A DNA stretch of 64,000 bases from UBA5336 sp038745855 (lineage in GTDB: Bacteria > Pseudomonadota > Alphaproteobacteria > Caulobacterales > Hyphomonadaceae): assembly GCA_038745855.1 (NCBI GenBank), contig JBCDLC010000004.1:66894-130893 (forward strand), read 5' to 3'. Under the pieces are notes generated by a model. That model searched no databases. It worked only from the letters and a program-made list of their open reading frames with translations, and was not told the DNA's origin. The position numbers and the translations under genes are program-made. Every line of letters begins with the position of its first letter. Positions within the stretch are counted from its first letter, which is position 1. Below are positions 44,676 to 54,183 of the stretch, one piece after another.

Positions 44676-46562
44676 ATGACTTATAAATCTAGGCTGCTCG
44701 CAGCCGTCGCATTCTCATTCAGTCTCCATGTCGTCTTTCTGCCGGCGAGCGAAGCCCAGGCTGACGACTCCGTCCCGCCGGCAGCCGATCAAACCGCTGA
44801 GGATGACGGCCGCTTGGACACGGTCATCGTGACAGGGACCCGGTTCGAAACCCCATTGGATCAGGTCGGCCGAGCCGTTTCAGTCGTCACCGCTGAAGAA
44901 ATCGACATCCGACAACAGCGCTTCGTTTTCGATGCCCTGAATGCGGTCCCCGGTGTGCAAGTCATCCGGTCGGGCAGCTTCGGTGCGCTATCCAGCGTTT
45001 CGCTGAGGGGACTGCCGAGTGACCAGACCCTTGTGGTGCAGGACGGCGTCGTCCTCAACGATCCCTCGTCCTTCGGAAACGGCTTCAACTTCGCCAATTT
45101 CGACACCGCAGACATCGAAAGGATCGAGGTGCTCCGCGGGGCGCAATCGACGCTTTACGGATCCGACGCGATTGGCGGGGTCGTGAACATTATCACCAAG
45201 GATGGCCGGGAGGGACTCGACGGCAACGCGTTCGTCGAAGCGGGTTCTTTTGAAACCTTCCGCGGCACTGCGAGCCTGTTGGGCGGTAACGATATCGCCT
45301 CGGGGCGTGTAACGCTGAGTGGTATCACGACCGGCGGCTTTTCATCTGCTGACGAGGCCAATGGCAACACAGAGGATGACGGCTTCGATACCATCACGCT
45401 CTCATCCAAGGGCCGGTTCCAACCCATCGAAACCCTCGTTTTCGACGGTATCCTCAGATATCAGGACAGCGAGAACGAGTTCGACGGGTTCGACTTCGCC
45501 ACAGGTGCTGCAGATGCCGACGAGGTCGGCGAAACCGAAGAATTGTCCGTCGCCGGCTTTGCCACCCATACGCTCCTCGACGGTAAACTCGAGAACCGCC
45601 TCGGTATCACCTATCGCGGTACCGACCGGCTGAACATTTCCGAAGGCACAACATCGTTCGACGCCGAAGGCACGCGCATCGCCATAGAGTATCAGGGGAC
45701 CCTCCAGCCCATTGACGGCGTAACGCTGATTGGCGGTGCGGAATACGACCTCCAGGAGTCTGAAGTTGCCGTCGGGTTTGGCGGCAACCAGGAAATCGAA
45801 ACGATCAGCGGGTTTGGACTGGTCCAGGCACAGCCGCTCCCGAACCTCACGCTGAATGCCGGTGTGCGTCACGACTCCAGCCCAGACTTCAGCAACGAAA
45901 CCACCTTCAGCCTGTCTGGGGTCTTCGAAGTACAGCAGACTGGTACGCTGCTGCGCGGCAGCTACGCAGAAGGGTTCAGGGCACCAACCGCCGGCGAGTT
46001 CAGCTTCAATCCGGACCTTTTCGCCGAGTTCAGCGATGGATGGGACATCGGCCTTGAGCAACCCTTGCTCGATGGCCGGGCGCGTTTCACGCTCACGTAC
46101 TTCGATCAGACAATCGATGACCTGATCGCCTTCGACCTCGCCGCATTCACCTTCGTGAATATCCAGGAATTCACCTCCGAAGGCGTCGAAGCAGCCTTGG
46201 ATACAAGGGTCACTGATTGGCTAAGAATCAGCGCGGCCTACACCCACACCGACGCGCTAAACCTCTCGACCGAGATTGCCGCTGGCAACCAGCCCGATGA
46301 TCGCTTCACCGTGGAGGTTGCAGCCGAGCCCGTGGAAAGGCTCTCCCTCTCGCTTGGGGTGACGTATAATGGCGAGGAAGAGGACGGCGCCAACACGTTG
46401 GACGATTTCTTCCTCGTGAATGTGCGCGGCGCATACGAACTCAATGAGCGCTTTGAGATCTTCGCCCGGGTCGAAAACCTCACCGATGAATCCTACCAGG
46501 ACAATTTCGGGTTCGGTACAGCGCCCCTGTCCGGTTACGGAGGCATCCGCGCAAGGTTCTGA
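44676..46562 (+). CDS. btuB: TonB-dependent cobalamin receptor
   Basis: About 628 residues from ATG at 44676 after GGAGGGG; ATG at 44622 is in frame but follows the leader hairpin. A signal peptide (residues ~8-31) precedes LDTVIVTGTRFETPLDQVGR, the TonB box and plug start. Plug features are GVQVIRSGSFGALSSVSLRG and RGAQSTLYGSDAIGGVVNII; the barrel ends in GAPLSGYGGIRARF-like residues with a terminal Phe. At ~630 residues it matches BtuB size. Riboswitch and BtuFCD neighbours support cobalamin as ligand. Confidence 0.95.
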   Translation: MTYKSRLLAAVAFSFSLHVVFLPASEAQADDSVPPAADQTAEDDGRLDTVIVTGTRFETPLDQVGRAVSVVTAEEIDIRQQRFVFDALNAVPGVQVIRSGSFGALSSVSLRGLPSDQTLVVQDGVVLNDPSSFGNGFNFANFDTADIERIEVLRGAQSTLYGSDAIGGVVNIITKDGREGLDGNAFVEAGSFETFRGTASLLGGNDIASGRVTLSGITTGGFSSADEANGNTEDDGFDTITLSSKGRFQPIETLVFDGILRYQDSENEFDGFDFATGAADADEVGETEELSVAGFATHTLLDGKLENRLGITYRGTDRLNISEGTTSFDAEGTRIAIEYQGTLQPIDGVTLIGGAEYDLQESEVAVGFGGNQEIETISGFGLVQAQPLPNLTLNAGVRHDSSPDFSNETTFSLSGVFEVQQTGTLLRGSYAEGFRAPTAGEFSFNPDLFAEFSDGWDIGLEQPLLDGRARFTLTYFDQTIDDLIAFDLAAFTFVNIQEFTSEGVEAALDTRVTDWLRISAAYTHTDALNLSTEIAAGNQPDDRFTVEVAAEPVERLSLSLGVTYNGEEEDGANTLDDFFLVNVRGAYELNERFEIFARVENLTDESYQDNFGFGTAPLSGYGGIRARF

Positions 46563-46579
46563 TGGAGGTGAGTAATAGC

Positions 46580-47440
46580 ATGTCCGGCATCTTGGGGGCG
46601 GTCCTCTGCCTCGGCGTCGGCATGTTGTTTTCCGCCTGCGACGCCCCCTCCGGAAGTAAGTTTCGGATGGGGCCCACTCCAGAAAACCCAAGCAGCAAGC
46701 CCCAGCGGATCGTCAGCCTCGACCTGTGCGCCGACCAGTTCGTCTTGAAGCTCGTCGAACCCGATCGCATCCTGGCCGTCTCGCCTGATGCGGGTAAGGA
46801 CTTCTCCTATATGCGTTCCGCGGCGACGGGCGTGCCAATGGTGCGTCCGACGGCGGAAGATGTTCTCATCCTCAAGCCAGACCTCATAGTCCGTGCCTAC
46901 GGCGGTGGGCCAGATGCAGCAGCATACTTCGACCGCCTCGGTATCCCGGTGCTCGACGTCGGCTGGGCAAACGACATCGACACGGTCCTTGCCGATATCG
47001 AACGCATGGCCACGGGGCTTGGATCGGCAGAGAAAGGCCGCCAACTCATTGCCGAAACACGCAAACGCCTCGATGTGCTGGCCGCGAAAGGCTTCCAGCA
47101 GAACGTCCTTTACATGACCCCGGCTGGGGTCACCACGGGGCCGGGTTCGCTCGTTCACAATATGCTCGAAACCGCAGGCTTCGTGAACTTCCAGACCGAG
47201 GCGGGTTGGCGGTCGTTACCGCTGGAACGGCTGGCCTATGAACGGCCCGACCTGGTCGCAGCGGCCTTTTTCGAAACGCTGACCAATCACCCCAACGCCT
47301 GGAGTGCCGCACGCCACCCCGTCGCCCGCCAACAACTTGATGCGCCAACGACCGTGCCGCTTCAGGGCGCCTGGACCGCATGCGGAGGCTGGTTCATCCT
47401 CGATGCCGTGGAAGCGCTTGCTGGTAGCGTCACGGAATGA
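46580..47440 (+). CDS. btuF: Cobalamin ABC transporter substrate-binding lipoprotein
   Basis: About 286 residues from ATG at 46580, eight bases after GGAGGTGA; ATG at 46562 overlaps the btuB stop but lacks a ribosome site. The N-terminus has a lipoprotein signal ending in LFSAC. The periplasmic-binding fold starts PQRIVSLDLCADQFVLKLVE, then ILAVSPDAGKDFSY, and DVLILKPDLIVRAYGG: the BtuF/FecB type. It presents cobalamin to BtuC. Its stop overlaps the next start. Confidence 0.92.
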   Translation: MSGILGAVLCLGVGMLFSACDAPSGSKFRMGPTPENPSSKPQRIVSLDLCADQFVLKLVEPDRILAVSPDAGKDFSYMRSAATGVPMVRPTAEDVLILKPDLIVRAYGGGPDAAAYFDRLGIPVLDVGWANDIDTVLADIERMATGLGSAEKGRQLIAETRKRLDVLAAKGFQQNVLYMTPAGVTTGPGSLVHNMLETAGFVNFQTEAGWRSLPLERLAYERPDLVAAAFFETLTNHPNAWSAARHPVARQQLDAPTTVPLQGAWTACGGWFILDAVEALAGSVTE

Positions 47441-48432
47441 AGACGGCTCAGGATCTGTTGAACCCCGGATTGGCGCTCCTGTCCTTCGCCGCCATGTCTG
47501 CCGCCTGCCTGCTGGGCTCCACGCCTCTACCGTTTGACCGCGTGCTCGCCGCCCTCTTCGGCGGCGGCGATGCCAGCGACCGCCTTGTCGTCTGGTCCAT
47601 CCGCCTTCCGAGGGCAATGGCGGCGTTCATCGTCGGCGCCGCTCTCGGCCTGAGCGGTGCAGCGCTCCAGGGCCTCCTGCGGAACCCTTTGGCCGAGCCG
47701 GGGGTGCTCGGCGTGTCCGCAACGGCGTCCCTCGCAGCGACCTTCTCGCTCTATTACGGCCTCGTCGGCCTCAGCGCATGGGTTTTGCCCATCGCTGCCA
47801 TTCTCGGTGCTGTGGCCGCCACCGCGCTCCTCGCGCTTGCTGCCCTTCGCACCCGGTCGGTTGTGACACTGATCCTGATTGGCGTCGGACTGTCGAGCTT
47901 TGCGGGCGCATTGATGAGCTTGCTCATGAACCTGGCACCAAACCCATTTTCTCTCGCCGATATGATAAATTGGATGCTCGGGTCGGTCGCCAATCGCAGC
48001 GTCGATGACATCGTTTTTGCCCTGCCGTTTCTCATCGCCGGGAGTGCAATCCTGATCGCCACACGACGGGGACTATCGGCACTAACCCTCGGCGAGGAAG
48101 CTGCAAGCGGTGTCGGCCTGAATCTTCGTCACCAACGCATCGCCACAGTGCTTGGTGCAGGCCTGGCAACGGGTGCATCGGTCGCGTTGGCAGGTGCAAT
48201 CGGCTTCGTCGGTATCGTCGCCCCGCATATCGTCCGCCCCTTCGTAGGCCATGATCCGGCCCGATCACTGATCCCATCTGCCTTGCTGGCAGGCCTTATT
48301 CTCGTGGTCGCCGATATCGGCGTGCGGATCATTCCCACCACCAACGAGCTCAAACTCGGCGTCGTCGCAGCCCTTATCGGAGCGCCGTTCTTTGTGTGGA
48401 TCGCGCTGCAGAGGCGAACTGTCCATGACTGA
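47437..48432 (+). CDS. btuC: Cobalamin ABC transporter permease
   Basis: A 331-residue protein with ~10 helices of the FecCD type. Hallmarks are RLPRAMAAFIVGAALGLSGA, then LQGLLRNPLAEPGVLGVSAT, and GAIGFVGIVAPHIVRPFVGH near the C-terminus with the coupling region. It overlaps btuF (ATGA) and btuD. Confidence 0.94.
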   Translation: MKTAQDLLNPGLALLSFAAMSAACLLGSTPLPFDRVLAALFGGGDASDRLVVWSIRLPRAMAAFIVGAALGLSGAALQGLLRNPLAEPGVLGVSATASLAATFSLYYGLVGLSAWVLPIAAILGAVAATALLALAALRTRSVVTLILIGVGLSSFAGALMSLLMNLAPNPFSLADMINWMLGSVANRSVDDIVFALPFLIAGSAILIATRRGLSALTLGEEAASGVGLNLRHQRIATVLGAGLATGASVALAGAIGFVGIVAPHIVRPFVGHDPARSLIPSALLAGLILVVADIGVRIIPTTNELKLGVVAALIGAPFFVWIALQRRTVHD

Positions 48433-49186
48433 TCTCGTCGTACAGGCTCTCACCGTGAAAGCTGGGGAAAAAGTCCTTGTTCACGAGGCCAGTTTCCACC
48501 TCACCACTAGGGAATTCATTGTCCTGCTCGGCCCGAATGGCGCGGGAAAGACGACCCTTCTCCGCGCCAGCCTGGGCATCGAAAGAGCCGCCTTTGGAAC
48601 GGCGATCCTGGATGGTGAGCAGACGCACGCTTTGGCCCCCTCCGTCCGCGCGAGACGGCTCGCGTACCTACCTCAAATCCGTCCTCTCGCCTGGCCAAAC
48701 CGAGTTCGAGACATCGTCGCACTTGGCCGGTTCAGCCACGGAGCAGCCCTCGGCCGGCTCAATTCCAGCGATGCCGAAGCCGTCGACAGGGCCATCGCAG
48801 CTTGTGATCTTACCGCTCTCGCCGACCGCCAGGCTGACACCTTGTCGGGCGGCGAACTCAGCCGTACCCATTGCGCCCGCGCGTTCGCGACAGATGCCCC
48901 TCTCCTCATCGCAGACGAACCGACAGCCGCCCTCGACCCCAGCCACCAGTTCCGCATCCTCGACCTCATCGCCGCTTTCGTCAGGCAGGGCGGGGGCGCA
49001 CTGGTGGTCCTGCACGATATCGGACTGGCCGCGCGCTATGCCACCCGCTTGTTATGGATGAAAGACGGACGCATCATCGCTGATGGTCCCCCGGAAGAAA
49101 CACTGACAGCTGAACGGCTGAGCGAGGCTTACGGCATCCGTGCGCGAGTCGATGGATTGAGGGTCGACATGGAGGGCCCGCTATGA
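48425..49186 (+). CDS. btuD: Cobalamin ABC transporter ATPase
   Basis: About 253 residues from ATG at 48425, within the btuC 3' end. Walker A LLGPNGAGKTTLL, signature LSGGELSRTHCARAFA (the second half differs from the common QRV form but LSGGE is intact), Walker B LLIADEPTAALDP and switch His in VVLHDIGLAARYA. It belongs to the FecE/BtuD class and energises BtuC. Its stop overlaps cobQ. Confidence 0.93.
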   Translation: MTDLVVQALTVKAGEKVLVHEASFHLTTREFIVLLGPNGAGKTTLLRASLGIERAAFGTAILDGEQTHALAPSVRARRLAYLPQIRPLAWPNRVRDIVALGRFSHGAALGRLNSSDAEAVDRAIAACDLTALADRQADTLSGGELSRTHCARAFATDAPLLIADEPTAALDPSHQFRILDLIAAFVRQGGGALVVLHDIGLAARYATRLLWMKDGRIIADGPPEETLTAERLSEAYGIRARVDGLRVDMEGPL

Positions 49187-50670
49187 CCGCCAAGGTCATC
49201 ATGTTCCAGGGCACAGGCTCCGATGTCGGAAAATCCGTCCTCACCGCCGCCCTCTGCCGCATCGCCCGTCGTCGCGGCCTCAGCGTCGCCCCGTTCAAGC
49301 CGCAGAACATGTCGAACAATGCCGCGGCCTGTCCATCGGGCGGCGAGATCGGCCGGGCGCAAGCACTACAGGCCCGCGCTTGCGGATTGGACCCGCACAC
49401 CGACATGAACCCCGTGCTCCTGAAACCGCAAACCGATTGCGCATCGCAGGTCGTCGTCCAGGGCCGCGCAACCGGAGCCGTTGAAGCGGCTGATTACATG
49501 GCCAACCGCGACCGGCTGATGGGCGCCGTCATGGAGAGTTTCGAGCGCCTGACCGCGCGACACGATTTGGTTGTCGTCGAGGGGGCAGGTAGTCCCGCGG
49601 AAGTGAACCTACGCGCGCGCGACATTGCGAATATGGGCTTTGCCCGAAGGGCCGGTGTCCCGGTCTGCCTGATCGGCGACATCGAGAAAGGGGGTGTCAT
49701 CGCCAGCCTCGTCGGCACAAAAGCGGTCATGGATCCGCACGATGCTGCGATGATCAGCGGCTTCCTGGTCAACAAGTTTAGGGGCGACCCAAGTCTTTTC
49801 GATGATGGTGTAACCGCGATTGAGCACGCGACGGGCTGGACCCATTTCGGAACCATTCCCTGGCTCAGCGCCACCGCCCGACTGCCCGCAGAAGATGCAG
49901 TCATCCTCAACCGGCCCGCAACCAAGCGAGAGAACGCACTCACGATTGCGGCACCGATGCTCAGCCGTATCGCCAATTTCGACGATGCAGACCCTTTGAA
50001 ACTGGAACTAGGTGTCGCCTTCCAGTGGGTGCCGCCCGGCCACGCCATCCCGCGCTTCGCCGACATCATCATCTTGTTCGGCACGAAGTCCACGCTCGGG
50101 GATCTCGCATTTCTTCGAGCCCAGGGCTGGGACCATGACATCATCGCCCATGCGCGCGCCGGTGGCCGGGTGTTCGGGATTTGCGGCGGCTACCAGATGT
50201 TGGGGCGGCAAGTCCACGATCCTGACGGCGTCGATGGGCAGGCAGGATCTGCGCGAGGGCTTGGTCTTCTGGACGTCGACACACGGATGAGAGGCGAAAA
50301 GCGGGTCGCTCCGATTACCGGCACCAGTGTCCGCTTAGGGGAGACCATCACCGGCTACGAAATCCACATGGGCGAAACCACCGGGCCAGACACCGTTCGA
50401 CCCTTCGCACACATAAACGGCTCCCCCGACGGCGCGACCAGCCCCAGTGGTCTCATCCAGGGCACCTACATCCACGGCGCCTTCACCAGTGACGGGTTCC
50501 GCCAAGCCTGGCTTGCCGAAGCTGGCGTAGCGGCGGATCCCACCCTCGCCTATGGAGCCAGCGTCGATAGCGCACTCGATGCCCTCGCCGATGGGGTCGA
50601 GGCCGCCATCGATAGTGATGCACTCCTGGAACAGGCCGCGGAGCCGGGCTGGAATCCAATCACCAGATGA
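49183..50670 (+). CDS. cobQ: Adenosylcobyric acid synthase
   Basis: A 495-residue enzyme that amidates four side chains of adenosylcobyrinate a,c-diamide using glutamine and ATP. The N-terminal P-loop-like domain reads MFQGTGSDVGKSVLTAALCR, then PFKPQNMSNNAAACPSGGEI; the C-terminal glutamine amidotransferase has the Cys nucleophile in VFGICGGYQMLG and the His in QGTYIHGAFTSDGF. Its presence in a salvage-type operon is notable because no corrin-ring genes are seen nearby. Confidence 0.96.
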   Translation: MTAKVIMFQGTGSDVGKSVLTAALCRIARRRGLSVAPFKPQNMSNNAAACPSGGEIGRAQALQARACGLDPHTDMNPVLLKPQTDCASQVVVQGRATGAVEAADYMANRDRLMGAVMESFERLTARHDLVVVEGAGSPAEVNLRARDIANMGFARRAGVPVCLIGDIEKGGVIASLVGTKAVMDPHDAAMISGFLVNKFRGDPSLFDDGVTAIEHATGWTHFGTIPWLSATARLPAEDAVILNRPATKRENALTIAAPMLSRIANFDDADPLKLELGVAFQWVPPGHAIPRFADIIILFGTKSTLGDLAFLRAQGWDHDIIAHARAGGRVFGICGGYQMLGRQVHDPDGVDGQAGSARGLGLLDVDTRMRGEKRVAPITGTSVRLGETITGYEIHMGETTGPDTVRPFAHINGSPDGATSPSGLIQGTYIHGAFTSDGFRQAWLAEAGVAADPTLAYGASVDSALDALADGVEAAIDSDALLEQAAEPGWNPITR

Positions 50671-51614
50671 GCACGGCCACGCTCATGCTCCTGGCTTGGG
50701 CTTTCGAAGCCGCCTTTGGCTGGCCAGACAGCTTGTACAGGGCCATCCGCCACCCCGTCGTCTGGATGGGTGCCCTGATTTCAGCCAGCGAACGGGCGCT
50801 GAACCGCGTCCGCTGGCCCCATGAAGTGCGTTACGCCGCCGGCCTTTTCACCACGCTGCTCGTTGTCGGTGTGAGCGTGGCGGCTGCGATGATGATCACA
50901 CACATTTTGCCTGCGAATCCGCTCGGCATCGGTCTCGGAGTCTTCGCAGCATCCAGTCTGATCGCCTCGCGCAGCCTCTACACCCACGTCGCCGCAGTGT
51001 CTGATCCGCTGGTCCAAAACCAGCTCTGTGACGCGCGCACAGCGGTCGCCATGATCGTCGGGCGCGACCCGGATCGCCTCGACACCTCCGGTGTAGCACG
51101 GGCAAGCCTTGAAAGCTTGGCAGAGAATGCTTCGGACGGTGTTGTCGCACCGATCTTCTGGGGCACCGTTCTGGGACTGCCGGGACTTGCCGGCTACAAG
51201 GCGATCAATACGCTCGACTCCATGATTGGCCACAAGACAGACCGATATGCTGCGTTTGGTGGATTTGCTGCACGGCTGGATGATGTGGCGAACCTGATCC
51301 CTTCTCGGCTGACGGCCGTGCTGATCGCCGTAGCCAGTCTGAAGCCGGCAGCTTTCAAAGTCATGGTGCGCGACGCCCGTAACCACCGCTCACCCAATGC
51401 GGGTTGGCCAGAGGCGGGCATCGCGGGCGCTCTCGGGGTTCGGCTTTCCGGTCCACGTACATACGAAGACGAGACCAGCGACGACGCTTGGCTGAATAGC
51501 GAGGCGCGCGACCCCGCAGCGCGAGACCTGCAGGACGGCCTGAAATTATACATACGCGCCATGGTCATCGGCGCCGCGTGCCTGGGTCTCATCGCCCTTT
51601 GGACAAGTCCATGA
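50667..51614 (+). CDS. cbiB: Adenosylcobinamide-phosphate synthase
   Basis: A 315-residue polytopic membrane protein (CbiB, CobD in Pseudomonas nomenclature). It attaches (R)-1-amino-2-propanol phosphate to cobyric acid. Motifs are FGWPDSLYRAIRHPVVWMG and LESLAENASDGVVAPIFWGT, then YKAINTLDSMIGHKTDRYAA and RDARNHRSPNAGWPEAGIAG. ATG at 50667 overlaps the cobQ stop and its stop overlaps the next gene. Confidence 0.95.
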   Translation: MSTATLMLLAWAFEAAFGWPDSLYRAIRHPVVWMGALISASERALNRVRWPHEVRYAAGLFTTLLVVGVSVAAAMMITHILPANPLGIGLGVFAASSLIASRSLYTHVAAVSDPLVQNQLCDARTAVAMIVGRDPDRLDTSGVARASLESLAENASDGVVAPIFWGTVLGLPGLAGYKAINTLDSMIGHKTDRYAAFGGFAARLDDVANLIPSRLTAVLIAVASLKPAAFKVMVRDARNHRSPNAGWPEAGIAGALGVRLSGPRTYEDETSDDAWLNSEARDPAARDLQDGLKLYIRAMVIGAACLGLIALWTSP

Positions 51615-52609
51615 CCGCTGACCTCGTCCATGGCGGCGCCCTCGACGAAATGCGCGCGCAGTTTCCCGGCGCGCCCGCGCCTTGGATCGATCTCTCAACG
51701 GGCATCAATCCTCACCCATACCCCGATGTGTCCATATCACGGGATGCTCTTGCCCATCTGCCGAACGCGGCGATAGACCTGGCCTGTCGGCGCGCCATGG
51801 CCGAGGCCATCGGTACCGCACCGGACGCCATCGTCCTCGCGCCGGGCAGCGAGCTCATGATCCGCCTTCTGCCGGAAATGCTGCGCCCCCGCGATGTCGC
51901 CATCCTCTCACCAACCTACGGCGACCCGGGCGCGCTGTGGCGGGCCGCAGGCGCGAACACGATCGAGACAGCGAACCCGCTGGACATCGCCGATCAGGTC
52001 GACACGGTCGTCATCTGCAATCCCAATAACCCCGATGGTCGGACTTTCTCGCCCATCGCCCTCGAAGCAGCGCGACGAACACTGGCGGCTCGGCGCGGCT
52101 GGCTGGTCGTCGACGAGGCCTATGGAGACCTCGATCCAGCGGCAAGTCTCGCACCAAAGGGCGGCGCAGACAGCCTGGTCATCCTCCGCTCGTTCGGAAA
52201 GTTCTTCGGCCTCGCCGGCGTTCGGCTCGGCGCGCTTATCGCCCCGAAAGCCCTGCGCGCCGCAATGGCAGACCGGCTCGGCGCATGGCCCGTTTCTGGC
52301 GCAGCGTTGGAGATCGGCGCGCGCGCCTATCGCGACCACGATTGGCAGGCGGAAACACGGAAAACGCTCGTATCTGCCGCTGCCAGACTAGAGAGCCTTC
52401 TCCGCGCGAGCGGCCTCCGTGTCATCGGCGGCACAGCGCTATTCCAATATGTTCAAACGCCTGATGCCCATGCCCTCTGGCGACACCTCGGGCGCAAGGG
52501 TCTTTACGTCAGACGGTTCGCTTGGTCACAACAGCACCTGCGCATCGGACTGCCGCCGAACGCAGAATCAGAAACACGCCTCGCGGAAGCACTCAGCACT
52601 TCAGGGTGA
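51611..52609 (+). CDS. cobD: Threonine-phosphate decarboxylase
   Basis: About 332 residues from ATG at 51611 (CobD in Salmonella, CobC in Pseudomonas nomenclature). A fold-type I PLP enzyme that makes aminopropanol phosphate for CbiB. WIDLSTGINPHPYP is the N-terminal hallmark; VVICNPNNPDGRTFSP, WLVVDEAYGDLDP and the PLP lysine in LRSFGKFFGLAGVRLG follow. No threonine kinase (PduX/BluE) gene is in the window. It ends 17 bases into the converging cobU gene. Confidence 0.94.
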   Translation: MTADLVHGGALDEMRAQFPGAPAPWIDLSTGINPHPYPDVSISRDALAHLPNAAIDLACRRAMAEAIGTAPDAIVLAPGSELMIRLLPEMLRPRDVAILSPTYGDPGALWRAAGANTIETANPLDIADQVDTVVICNPNNPDGRTFSPIALEAARRTLAARRGWLVVDEAYGDLDPAASLAPKGGADSLVILRSFGKFFGLAGVRLGALIAPKALRAAMADRLGAWPVSGAALEIGARAYRDHDWQAETRKTLVSAAARLESLLRASGLRVIGGTALFQYVQTPDAHALWRHLGRKGLYVRRFAWSQQHLRIGLPPNAESETRLAEALSTSG

Positions 52610-53102
52610 GCGGTAGGCCTGCCGCGATGAACTCCACCCGCTGGCAAACGGCAGCCATCTCTTGGTTCAAACGGCCTTGCGCATCCCTGAACGATCGACC
52701 AAGCGGCGTTTCCGGAACCAAGCCGAGCCCCAGCTCGTTCGAGACCAGGAACAGCGGTAATGGAAACCCTGAAACCGCCTCGCACAGCCTTTGGGTCTCT
52801 GTTTCCACATCGCACGCATGGTGCATGAGATTGGAGAGCCAGAGTGTCAGGCAATCGACCACGCAGACATCCCCCTCGGCGGGAGCGCGCTCAAGCGCAG
52901 CAACAAGATCAAGCGGTGCTTCCACCGTTGTCCAGCCTGGGCCGCGCTCACTTTGATGCCGGGCGATGCGGTCGGACATTTCGGCATCGAACGGCTGGGC
53001 GGTTGCAATGAATACCCTTCGGCCTTCACGCGCCTCGGCAAGGTCCAGCGCCCTTCGGCTTTTTCCAGACCGAGCCCCTCCAAGGATGAAGTGTGCGCTC
53101 AT
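52593..53102 (-). CDS. cobU: Adenosylcobinamide kinase/guanylyltransferase
   Basis: A 169-residue bifunctional enzyme (CobU/CobP) that phosphorylates and then guanylylates adenosylcobinamide. The P-loop is FILGGARSGKSRRALDLAE; FIATAQPFDAEMSDRIARH and VVDCLTLWLSNLMHH are family features, with the guanylylated His probably in ARHQSERG. It converges with cobD, overlapping by 17 bases, and follows the PfkB gene with a 4-base overlap, so it is transcribed apart from the riboswitch operon. Confidence 0.95.
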   Translation of the reverse strand: MSAHFILGGARSGKSRRALDLAEAREGRRVFIATAQPFDAEMSDRIARHQSERGPGWTTVEAPLDLVAALERAPAEGDVCVVDCLTLWLSNLMHHACDVETETQRLCEAVSGFPLPLFLVSNELGLGLVPETPLGRSFRDAQGRLNQEMAAVCQRVEFIAAGLPLTLKC

Positions 53103-54091
53103 CCCATTAGGTCTGAGGCCAGTACCGCCAGCGATGTTTCCGGCCTTGGGCCATAGTGCTGGATGACTTCGGCGGCTGCGATATGGCCGAGGCGGGCGCT
53201 GGTCGCCAGGTCCATACCGCGGGCCTGTCCGAACAGGAATCCGGCAGCGTATTGGTCGCCGGCGCCCGTTGTATCGACCACTTTCTCGACGGGCTCAGCA
53301 GGCAGGACATGACGCTCGCCTGAGGCAATGACCACTGATCCCGCTTCACCCCGGGTGACCGCCGCGATGTTGGTCTCCTCTGCGAGCGCCGAAAGTGCCG
53401 TCTCGAAATCACTGGTCTCGTAGAGCGAGAGCAGCTCTTCCTCATTGGCGAAGAGAATGTCCACGTGGTTCCGGATCAGATGACGAAAGCTCTCGCGATG
53501 CCGGTCGACGCAGAAATTGTCCGACAAGGTCAACGAAACTTTCCGTCCAGCAGCGGTCGCAATTTCCGAGGCATGGACAAACGCGGACTTCGCTTCCTCG
53601 CGGTCGAAGAGATAGCCCTCAAGATAGAGGATCGCCGATTCGCGGACCATATCCGCGTCGACGTCAGCGGCGGAGAACATCACCGATGCGCCCAGATAGG
53701 TGTTCATCGAGCGGGCGCCATCGGGGGTCACAAAGATGATCGAGCGGGCCGTGCCTGGGCCACCGGCAAGAGGCGGCGCCGGAAAGGGCACGCCCGCCTC
53801 TTGCATCTGCCGCTTGAAGACTGCGCCGAGCCGGTCTTCAGCGACCTTCCCAATATAGCCCGCCTTGCCGCCGAAACTGGCGATGCCTGCGATCGTGTTC
53901 GCGCCCGATCCGCCAGATGTTTCGAGGGCGTCGGTGCCGGCATCCGTCAGCGCATCGGCACGGTCTTCCTCGATCAGGCTCATGCCGTTCTTCCGGATGT
54001 CCCAGGTTTCGAGAAAACCGTCATCGACGGCGGCGATCACATCAACAATCGCGTTTCCGAGGCCGACGACATCGTATTGGATTTCTGACAT
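53099..54091 (-). CDS. PfkB family kinase (adenosine kinase-like)
   Basis: About 330 residues from ATG at 54091; the open frame upstream has no supported start. Ribokinase fold: VVGLGNAIVDVIAAVDDGFL at the N-terminus, SGGSGANTIAGIASFGGKAG as the PfkB first signature, and VVDTTGAGDQYAAGFLFGQA as the second with the catalytic Asp. The N-terminal pattern and length fit the adenosine/sugar kinase branch that phosphorylates nucleosides. It heads a two-gene unit with cobU, possibly linked by adenosyl salvage. Divergent from the ATP-grasp gene. Confidence 0.88.
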   Translation of the reverse strand: MSEIQYDVVGLGNAIVDVIAAVDDGFLETWDIRKNGMSLIEEDRADALTDAGTDALETSGGSGANTIAGIASFGGKAGYIGKVAEDRLGAVFKRQMQEAGVPFPAPPLAGGPGTARSIIFVTPDGARSMNTYLGASVMFSAADVDADMVRESAILYLEGYLFDREEAKSAFVHASEIATAAGRKVSLTLSDNFCVDRHRESFRHLIRNHVDILFANEEELLSLYETSDFETALSALAEETNIAAVTRGEAGSVVIASGERHVLPAEPVEKVVDTTGAGDQYAAGFLFGQARGMDLATSARLGHIAAAEVIQHYGPRPETSLAVLASDLMG

Positions 54092-54183
54092 GGGAGCGTG
54101 CCTTTTCGGTGGTTTCAGGCGGGTTGCCAGAGGCGCGGCGGCGAGGCAACAGGCTTGGAGCATTCAAGCGGAGGGAACATTCC

